6,756 nucleotides of DNA. Source: Flavobacteriaceae bacterium. Lineage in GTDB: Bacteria; Bacteroidota; Bacteroidia; Flavobacteriales; Flavobacteriaceae. Shown piece by piece: positions 1-5,689 of this stretch (positions are counted from its first letter, which is position 1; each line of letters starts with the position of its first letter). A program made the position numbers and the translations under genes. The stretch covers positions 1 to 6,756 of the forward strand of contig JABDQK010000029.1 of assembly GCA_013042255.1 (NCBI GenBank), written 5' to 3'. The notes below the pieces were generated by a model, which saw only the letters and a program-made list of their open reading frames with translations, was not told the origin of the DNA and did no database searches.

Positions 1-709
1 TGCCGTGATTACCTCAGGGATTCCAAGGAAACCGGGAATGACGAGAGAAGAATTAATTGGGATCAACGCGGGAATTGTAAAAACGGTTGCCACTAGCCTG
101 ATTGAGCATTCGCCGAATGTAATCCTGGTTGTGGTGAGTAATCCAATGGACACTATGACTTACCTGGTACACAAGGTCACAGGTCTCCCTAAAGAACGAA
201 TCATCGGGATGGGTGGCGCTCTTGATAGTGCACGATTTAAATACAGATTGGCAGAAGCCCTCGGAGCGCCTATATCGGATGTGGATGGTATGGTGATCGG
301 AGGACATAGCGATACAGGCATGGTGCCTTTGGCAAGACATGCGACAAGGAACAGCGTTAAAGTATCCGAATTCCTTTCCGCTGATCGATTAGCTCAGGTG
401 GTTGAAGACACCAAAGTAGGGGGTGCCACTTTAACAAAATTATTAGGAACAAGTGCCTGGTATGCCCCGGGTGCAGCCGTTTCCGGACTGGTTCAGGCCA
501 TTGCCTGCGATCTGAAAAAGCTCTTCCCATGTTCAACCTTCCTGAACGGGGAGTACAACCTGGAGGATATCTGTATCGGAGTACCGGTGATCCTCGGGAA
601 AAACGGGATTGAAAAGATTGTTGAAATCGAACTCGATCAGACCGAGAAAGACAAAATGCAGACAAGTGCCGAAGGTGTTAGAAAAACCAACGGTCTTTTA
701 CAGGTCTAA
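1..709 (+). CDS. mdh: Malate dehydrogenase, LDH-like NAD-dependent type (5'-truncated by window edge)
   Basis: This enzyme interconverts malate and oxaloacetate with NAD in the TCA cycle, in the cytoplasm. The frame is already open at the left edge (first full codon at 2-4), so the GTG at 5 is an internal valine and not a start. About 235 residues are visible. The family is usually about 310, so roughly 75 N-terminal residues, including the glycine-rich NAD-binding loop, lie outside. Visible family motifs are the substrate loop IPRKPGMTRE with its two arginines (codons at 26-28 and 44-46), the VSNPMD asparagine (140-142), LDSARF with the catalytic aspartate and substrate-binding arginine (224-226, 233-235), and GGHSDTGMVPL with the catalytic histidine (305-307). 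The histidine motif has Ser where many homologues have Gly. The arginine loop and SNPMD favour malate over lactate dehydrogenase. The gene ends in TAA and is followed 24 bases later by a strong terminator, so it is probably the last gene of its transcript. Confidence 0.95.
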   Translation, partial: AVITSGIPRKPGMTREELIGINAGIVKTVATSLIEHSPNVILVVVSNPMDTMTYLVHKVTGLPKERIIGMGGALDSARFKYRLAEALGAPISDVDGMVIGGHSDTGMVPLARHATRNSVKVSEFLSADRLAQVVEDTKVGGATLTKLLGTSAWYAPGAAVSGLVQAIACDLKKLFPCSTFLNGEYNLEDICIGVPVILGKNGIEKIVEIELDQTEKDKMQTSAEGVRKTNGLLQV

Positions 710-733
710 GCAGCAGAACAAAGAATTCAAAAT

Positions 734-762
734 AGCGTTCCCTCCCCGGGAGCGCTTTTTTT
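734..762 (+). terminator. Rho-independent terminator of mdh
   Basis: A 9-bp stem (734-742, AGCGTTCCC, with 748-756, GGGAGCGCT) includes one G-U pair and closes a 5-base loop, TCCCC. A run of seven T follows at 756-762. It lies 25 bases after the mdh stop and well before the secDF promoter candidate, so it should separate the two transcription units. Confidence 0.88.
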
Positions 763-831
763 ATGGCCTATCCGGTGTCTTGCGCATCTTAGGGACAGGG
801 CTGTCTTTCGCCTATAAATCATTTAAATAAA

Positions 832-862
832 TTGTCAGTTCCTCTTGGAAATGATATATTTG
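832..862 (+). promoter_or_regulatory. Candidate Bacteroidota-type promoter of secDF
   Basis: TATATTTG at 855-862 matches the Bacteroidota -7 consensus TAnnTTTG exactly. A TTG at 832-834, 20 bases upstream, fits the -33 element and the spacing described for Flavobacterium. Transcription would begin a few bases after 862, leaving an untranslated leader of roughly 35 bases before the ATG at 903. The stretch between the mdh terminator and this box (763-831) shows nothing else I can support. The ATG is preceded by A-rich sequence without a Shine-Dalgarno motif, as is common in this phylum. Confidence 0.6.
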
Positions 863-902
863 CACGCTATTTACGGATACCATCAATTAATTCAAAACTC
901 AG

Positions 903-3854
903 ATGCAGAATAAAGGACTGATTAAGCTTTTTGCTTTTTTGTTCGGGATTGTAAGTATTTACCAACTTTCTTACACTTTCATTACAAGTAAACTAGAGGA
1001 TGAGGCAGAAACTTTTGCCGCGGCAAAGATCCCTTCAACCGTAGACGATTATGTTGCAGAGCGTGAAGCCCTGGAAGCCAGATACCTTGATTCAATAGGG
1101 GATAATCCGGTATTGGGATTCACCTCCTACAAAGACGCCAAAAAGAAGGAGCTTAATAAAGGGCTCGACCTTAAAGGCGGAATAAATGTCACGCTGCAGA
1201 TTTCTGTAAAGGATATCCTCAAAGGGTTGGCAGATAATACTAAAAACCCTGTTTTTAACAAGGCACTGGCCGATGCTGACCTTGCTTCAAAAAGCAGTGA
1301 CGATACCTACCTCGACTTATTCTTTGATGCCTTTGATAACATCAAGGGTGATACCAAGCTGGCATCCCCTGATATCTTTGCAAATAAGGCCCTGAGTGAT
1401 GAGATTAATTTCCAGATGACGGATGATCAGGTGAAGCCTATTATAAGGAGGAAGATAGACGAGTCGATTGTATCTGCCTTTGAAGTACTGAGGGAACGTA
1501 TTGACGGGTTTGGGGTTACCCAGCCGAATATCCAACGCGAAGGTACTTCCGGAAGGATACTCGTAGAATTACCGGGAGCCAGAGATATAGCCAGAGCTCA
1601 GGACCTGCTTTCAAGTACGGCCCAGCTCGAATTCTGGGAGACCTATGAACCGGGAAATCAGAGTTTGATCAACTTCTTTATTCAGGCAAATGAAAGACTC
1701 AAAACCCTGGTAGAGGATACTTCAGAAGAACAGGTTAAAGAGGCTTCAGAGATAGATACGTTGCTCTCAGACGTGGCCCAGGACTCCCTTGACCTCACCG
1801 CAGAGCGCAACCCGCTTTTTGAGAAACTACAATTAAACGGCCCAGGCTTTGCCATAGGGGTCGCTGCAGTAAAGGATACCGCAGAAATCGGTTCCTGGCT
1901 GCGTATGCCCGAAATAAGAAGGTTACTCCCTTCAGAAGTACAATTCACTAAATTTTTATGGGAACGTCCATCACAGGATTCTGAGGTGGCTTCTCTGTTT
2001 GCCTTAAAATCGAATAGAGACGCACTCCCTCGTATTAGCGGTGATGTGGTGAGTGATGCCAGGGACCAGTTCGACCAGTTTAACCGGCCTGCTGTAGGAA
2101 TGGATATGAATGTGCGCGGCGCCAAGGAATGGGAAAAACTCACCAATGAGGCCAACCTGAATAATACCGGTATTGCGATCGTTCTCGACAACAAGGTCTA
2201 TACTGCACCAGGGGTATCCCAGGTGGGAGGAATTTCAGGAGGAAGTTCAGAAATCACAGGAACGTTCACCGTTAATGAAACTAAAGATATTGCCAATGTC
2301 CTGCGGGCAGGTAAGTTACCGGCTTCTGCTGAAATTATCGACTCATTTGTTGTAGGTCCGTCCTTAGGACAGGAAGCCATAGATAGTGGTTTTACCTCTT
2401 TCCTGATTGCCATGATATTTGTTTTGATCTGGATGCTGTTTTACTACGGGAAGGCAGGTATTTTTGCTGATATAGCCCTGGTGTTTAACATCGTGCTCAT
2501 CTTTGGTGTACTGGCAAGCTTGGGGGCTGTACTAACCTTACCCGGAATTGCAGGTATTGTATTAACTATTGGTATGTCGGTGGATGCAAACGTACTCATC
2601 TTTGAGAGGATCAAGGAAGAACTACAGAAAGGTAAAGGCAAAGGACAGGCGATTAACGACGGATTTAATAACGCCTTGTCTTCCATTCTCGATGCCAATA
2701 TCACTACAGGATTAACGGCATTGATACTGCTGGTTTTTGGATCAGGCCCGATTAAGGGATTTGCCACTACCCTGATCATCGGTATCCTTACCTCTCTTTT
2801 TACTGCCATATTTATTACCAGACTCCTTGTGGATTGGTATATCTCAGGAAAAGGGAGAACACTTACCTTCTCAACAGCTATTACTAAGAATCTGTTCACC
2901 AATATGAACATCAATTTCTTGAGTAAAAGGAAGATTGCCTATGTCATTTCAGGGATCATTGTGATCTCAGGAATCGTTTCTCTAACTACCCGTGGTTTAG
3001 ATCAGGGGGTCGACTTTGTAGGAGGCCGGAACTATCAGATCCGATTTGTGGATCCTGTTAGTCCATCGGAAATAACTGCCGACCTTACCGCTGCCCTGGG
3101 AAGCGCCAGTGCCAAAACTTTTGGGGATGCCAATCAGATTATGGTTACCACCAAATACAAGGTAGACGTGCAGGGAACCGAAGTAGATGACGAGATTTTA
3201 GGAATATTGTTCACTACACTTCAAAAGTATTTTCCTGACGGAGCCTCTTATGAAGACTTCGTTCCCGGGGGAACCAACGAGGATATAGGGGTAATGAAGT
3301 ACAGAAAGGTCGGACCTACCATCGCTGATGATATTAAAAAGAACGCGGTATGGGCAGTTTTTGGGTCCCTGGCTGTAGTGTTTCTTTACATTCTCTTACG
3401 ATTCAGGAAATGGCAATTCTCTCTGGGTGCAGTTGCCGCTGTATTCCATGATGTACTTATCGTGTTAGGTGTCTTTTCCTTCTTTAGTCCCTTCATGCCT
3501 TTTAGCATGGAAATCGACCAGGCCTTTATTGCAGCCATTCTAACCGTAATTGGGTACTCTCTGAATGATACGGTAGTTGTATTCGACCGCATTCGGGAGA
3601 TTGTAGCTGAAAAAGGCTTTAATGCAGGTATCAACATCAATGAGGCCCTGAACAGTACTTTGAGCAGGACACTTAATACCTCTTTAACTACTTTAGTGGT
3701 ACTGTTGTCTATCTTTATTTTTGGAGGCGAAACCCTGAGAGGCTTTATGTTTGCCATGATCGTAGGTATCATTGTGGGTACTTATTCCTCATTATTCATA
3801 GCTACCCCCGTGATGTTCGACACTCTAAAAGAGAAAATCACGAAAAAGAAATAG
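903..3854 (+). CDS. secDF: Protein translocase subunit SecDF (natural SecD-SecF fusion)
   Basis: SecDF is an inner-membrane RND-family protein that uses the proton gradient to help pull preproteins out of the SecYEG channel. The 983-residue product holds both halves. The SecD half has a first membrane segment at about 8-27, the DLKGG motif at 89-93, a large periplasmic region to about 495, then five membrane segments (about 498-645) that include the GMSVDANVLIFERI motif with Asp561. The SecF half has a membrane segment at about 672-693, the GVDFVGG motif at 702-708, a smaller periplasmic domain, and five segments at about 815-972. These include NDTVVVFDRIRE (Asp889, Asp895) and SRTLNTSLTT (Arg922). 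These charged membrane residues correspond by motif to those implicated in proton passage in the family. It is longer than the roughly 735-residue fusions of Bacillus and Thermus, because the SecD periplasmic part carries extra acidic sequence. The lysine-rich C terminus (KITKKK) suits a cytoplasmic tail. No frameshift is seen. The ATG at 903 starts directly before the first hydrophobic segment. Confidence 0.97.
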   Translation: MQNKGLIKLFAFLFGIVSIYQLSYTFITSKLEDEAETFAAAKIPSTVDDYVAEREALEARYLDSIGDNPVLGFTSYKDAKKKELNKGLDLKGGINVTLQISVKDILKGLADNTKNPVFNKALADADLASKSSDDTYLDLFFDAFDNIKGDTKLASPDIFANKALSDEINFQMTDDQVKPIIRRKIDESIVSAFEVLRERIDGFGVTQPNIQREGTSGRILVELPGARDIARAQDLLSSTAQLEFWETYEPGNQSLINFFIQANERLKTLVEDTSEEQVKEASEIDTLLSDVAQDSLDLTAERNPLFEKLQLNGPGFAIGVAAVKDTAEIGSWLRMPEIRRLLPSEVQFTKFLWERPSQDSEVASLFALKSNRDALPRISGDVVSDARDQFDQFNRPAVGMDMNVRGAKEWEKLTNEANLNNTGIAIVLDNKVYTAPGVSQVGGISGGSSEITGTFTVNETKDIANVLRAGKLPASAEIIDSFVVGPSLGQEAIDSGFTSFLIAMIFVLIWMLFYYGKAGIFADIALVFNIVLIFGVLASLGAVLTLPGIAGIVLTIGMSVDANVLIFERIKEELQKGKGKGQAINDGFNNALSSILDANITTGLTALILLVFGSGPIKGFATTLIIGILTSLFTAIFITRLLVDWYISGKGRTLTFSTAITKNLFTNMNINFLSKRKIAYVISGIIVISGIVSLTTRGLDQGVDFVGGRNYQIRFVDPVSPSEITADLTAALGSASAKTFGDANQIMVTTKYKVDVQGTEVDDEILGILFTTLQKYFPDGASYEDFVPGGTNEDIGVMKYRKVGPTIADDIKKNAVWAVFGSLAVVFLYILLRFRKWQFSLGAVAAVFHDVLIVLGVFSFFSPFMPFSMEIDQAFIAAILTVIGYSLNDTVVVFDRIREIVAEKGFNAGININEALNSTLSRTLNTSLTTLVVLLSIFIFGGETLRGFMFAMIVGIIVGTYSSLFIATPVMFDTLKEKITKKK

Positions 3855-3864
3855 TTATTACAAT

Positions 3865-3895
3865 AAAAAAACCGCTCATCGAGCGGTTTTTTTTT
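3865..3895. terminator. Bidirectional intrinsic terminator between convergent genes
   Basis: The hairpin CCGCTC-ATC-GAGCGG (3872-3886) is flanked by seven A on the left (3865-3871) and nine T on the right (3887-3895), which can extend the pairing. Read on the plus strand it ends in a U run 10 bases after the secDF stop. Read on the minus strand it also ends in a U run, about 20 bases after the stop of the STAS-like gene at 3914. It therefore fits as the shared terminator of both converging transcription units. Confidence 0.9.
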
Positions 3896-3913
3896 AATCT
3901 TTATTTTACAACA

Positions 3914-4291
3914 TCAGGCCATCAGCCATTTCCGGGCCTCACGTTTGTTTAAAAAGAGTTTCATTTCATAACCCAGATTAGTCATTACTGTTTCTGTAAA
4001 AGACAGGTTTTGAAATTGCTTATCTGTTTTAACCACCACTGATAATTTATAGTCGGGCTGCCAACCAAAGGTAGAAGCTGCATCCACCAGGTTGAATTTG
4101 GAATTCGTAGAATGCTGTCCTTCCAGATCGATAAAAGCTAGAATTAAATTTCTATCCTCTTGTTTACACAGCTCCGATACTTTAGACCATCGTTCTACTG
4201 CTTCCTTTAACTCCTTACCAGGTAGTAAGGTGCCCTTTATGTGAACTTCAAGGTATTTTGGAAGGACACGGTAATCTAAGGTGTAAGGCAT
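3914..4291 (-). CDS. Small protein with predicted STAS/SpoIIAA-like fold, function unknown
   Basis: This 125-residue soluble protein has no signal peptide and no membrane segment. I do not recognise a named gene. The likely order of strands and helices resembles the STAS/SpoIIAA-like domain: strand YLEVHIKG (13-20), an amphipathic helix (about 24-43), strand NLILAFID (48-55), a helix (about 66-76), strand YKLSVVVK (81-88), a helix (about 93-106), strand EMKLFL (109-114), and a closing helix with REARKWL (117-123). An ending of the type 'F-x-x-x-x-EAxxWL' is typical of SpoIIAA-like proteins in Bacteroidota. No serine in the usual phosphorylation context of anti-sigma antagonists can be assigned with confidence, so a partner-switching role should not be assumed. 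It lies 38 bases downstream of the ModF-like gene on the same strand with no terminator seen between them, so it is probably co-transcribed. The ATG at 4291 has A/T-rich leader sequence and no Shine-Dalgarno motif. The fold assignment is an inference from pattern only. Confidence 0.72.
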   Translation of the reverse strand: MPYTLDYRVLPKYLEVHIKGTLLPGKELKEAVERWSKVSELCKQEDRNLILAFIDLEGQHSTNSKFNLVDAASTFGWQPDYKLSVVVKTDKQFQNLSFTETVMTNLGYEMKLFLNKREARKWLMA

Positions 4292-4329
4292 ATTTGAACG
4301 AAATTTCTTTAAAATAGTAAAATAAGAGA

Positions 4330-5568
4330 TTACGACAAAATTTTAGCAATTGAACCCATATTTGTAGGAATCAATTCCATAATAGATGTAGGTCTCAAAC
4401 CTGGTTCTCTTCTATGAGATACAAAAACGATAGCTGCAGTACTTTCTTTTCCCAATTTGTTGACCAGATGTACCACCAATTTGGCTGCCTGGTCATCGAG
4501 GTCGGCAGTGGGCTCGTCGAGAATCAACAATAACGGCTGTTTGATCATCGCCCTGGCACACATAATCAGCCTTTGTTGTCCTTTGCTCAGATCGTGAAAG
4601 TATGTGTCCTTGTGATTTTCGAGACCCAGCAACCTGAGCCAGTCTCTGGCCAGACTTTTTTGTTGTTCTGTGGGGCGGGTGTAGAGTCCGATAGAATCTA
4701 CCAGGCCGGAAATCAGCATATTTTCCAGGCTGTGGTATCCTTTAAAACTGTCAGTGAGGGCAGGGGTGATGTAGCCAATATGCTTTTTAATATCCCAGAC
4801 ACTTTCTCCGCTCCCTTTTTTCTGACCGAAAAGCATAATGTCTTGTCCGTATGCCTTAGGGCTGTCACCTGTGATTAAAGACAGTAAAGTGGTCTTTCCA
4901 CTGCCATTTACACCCCTTAATTCCCAAAAATCTCCCTTAGATATCTTCCATGATACATTCTTGAGTACGGCCTTGTCCTGAAAAGCAACGGAGACATTTT
5001 TTAATTCTACCAAATTCTCTTGTTGATAAGAATTGCTTTCGGGGGATTCAGGCAGATCATATTGAAAAAATTCATTCTCCTCTGAACTGGTTCCCGAGTG
5101 TATCGGAATTTCACCTGTCCATTGAAGTTCCTGGTCTTGCCATAATGCATAGCTGCTAATTTCAGGCAGCAAATCATCTTTACGACTCAGTATCTGGATA
5201 AGACTGGTTGTTTGGGATAAGTCATTTATCTTCTTCAATAACTCCGCTCGTGCAGTCTGATCGAGGTTTTCGAAAGGGTTATCAAGGATAAGGTAATCAG
5301 GCTTTTCGGATAATATATGAGTAAAAAGCGCTTTTTTACGTTCTCCACTCGACATGGACCGAAGGCTTTGGGTGTGATTTCTGGTAAGTACCTTACGATC
5401 GTGTCTGCGCTCCTCATCCATCCATTTCTGAATTTCAGCAGTGGAGAAGAGTGCTCCTTTCTTGTTCTCTAATGACTTGAAACCTTCCGGCAGTGGTCCG
5501 TTGAGCAACTTATCCAGCAAGCTGGTTATCGGGGTTGAATTCTCTGTAAAAATTGCCCAATGGAGCAT
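4330..5568 (-). CDS. ModF-like tandem ABC ATPase with degenerate N-terminal half
   Basis: This 412-residue soluble protein has two ABC halves and no membrane segments. The C-terminal half (about 186-412) is complete: Walker A GVNGSGKTT (219-227, Lys225), signature LSKGQ (327-331), Walker B LLILDE (347-352), D-loop ADLD (355-358) and H-loop His385. The Q-loop position (about 269) is Pro instead of Gln. GSGESVWDIKKHIGY (252-266) and VDSIGLY (290-296) closely match E. coli ModF (PhrA) as I recall it, whose role is unclear. The N-terminal half (1-150) keeps a signature, MSSGE (72-76), and a Walker B-like YLILDN (92-97). It lacks a P-loop, has Asn97 in place of the catalytic Glu and Arg129 in place of the H-loop His. 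An acidic linker (about 153-185) joins the halves. The reading frame upstream meets a stop 10 codons before the ATG (5596-5598), so no missing P-loop is hidden there. A weak AAGG lies before the start. The protein is shorter than E. coli ModF (about 490). Its substrate is unknown and no modABC genes are nearby. Confidence 0.88.
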   Translation of the reverse strand: MLHWAIFTENSTPITSLLDKLLNGPLPEGFKSLENKKGALFSTAEIQKWMDEERRHDRKVLTRNHTQSLRSMSSGERKKALFTHILSEKPDYLILDNPFENLDQTARAELLKKINDLSQTTSLIQILSRKDDLLPEISSYALWQDQELQWTGEIPIHSGTSSEENEFFQYDLPESPESNSYQQENLVELKNVSVAFQDKAVLKNVSWKISKGDFWELRGVNGSGKTTLLSLITGDSPKAYGQDIMLFGQKKGSGESVWDIKKHIGYITPALTDSFKGYHSLENMLISGLVDSIGLYTRPTEQQKSLARDWLRLLGLENHKDTYFHDLSKGQQRLIMCARAMIKQPLLLILDEPTADLDDQAAKLVVHLVNKLGKESTAAIVFVSHRREPGLRPTSIMELIPTNMGSIAKILS

Positions 5569-5614
5569 GGTTGACCTTATTTTCAGTTTTGCGAATTATG
5601 ATAATTAATGAATG

Positions 5615-5622
5615 CAAATATA
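5615..5622 (-). promoter_or_regulatory. Candidate -7 promoter box for the ModF-like/STAS-like pair
   Basis: Read on the minus strand, this site is TATATTTG, an exact match to the Bacteroidota consensus TAnnTTTG and identical to the box before secDF. It lies 46 bases before the ATG of the ModF-like gene, in the 121-base gap after the receptor gene. No TTG is visible at the expected -33 distance; an A-rich stretch lies there instead. The call therefore rests on the -7 box and its position. Confidence 0.48.
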
Positions 5623-5689
5623 GGTCATGAGGAAAAAGGGAGCTTTTTAAGTTGTGTTATTCGCTGCTGATCTTCACCAATTTTACACT

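Noticed and set aside
5..7. GTG at 5 as a start codon of mdh
   Set aside because: It encodes the conserved valine before the ITSGIPRKPGM loop, which lies well inside the enzyme; the true start is outside the window.
609..830. Open frame of 73 codons on the plus strand overlapping the end of mdh and the intergenic gap
   Set aside because: It starts inside mdh in another frame and runs through the strong terminator at 734-762; the product has no recognisable pattern.
1682..2194. 170-codon minus-strand open frame inside secDF, and similar ones at 2444-2914 and 3386-3772
   Set aside because: They are antisense shadows of the well-conserved secDF frame, rich in Ser/Ile/Pro from complementary codons and without family motifs.
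4573..4878. 101-codon plus-strand open frame inside the ModF-like gene
   Set aside because: It is antisense to the highly conserved C-terminal ABC half and has no recognisable pattern or start context.
5633..5648. Small hairpin AAAAAG-GGAG-CTTTTT after the receptor gene, considered as its terminator
   Set aside because: The stem is only 6 bp, nearly all A-T, and sits 42 bases or more after the stop, close to the candidate promoter; too weak to call.
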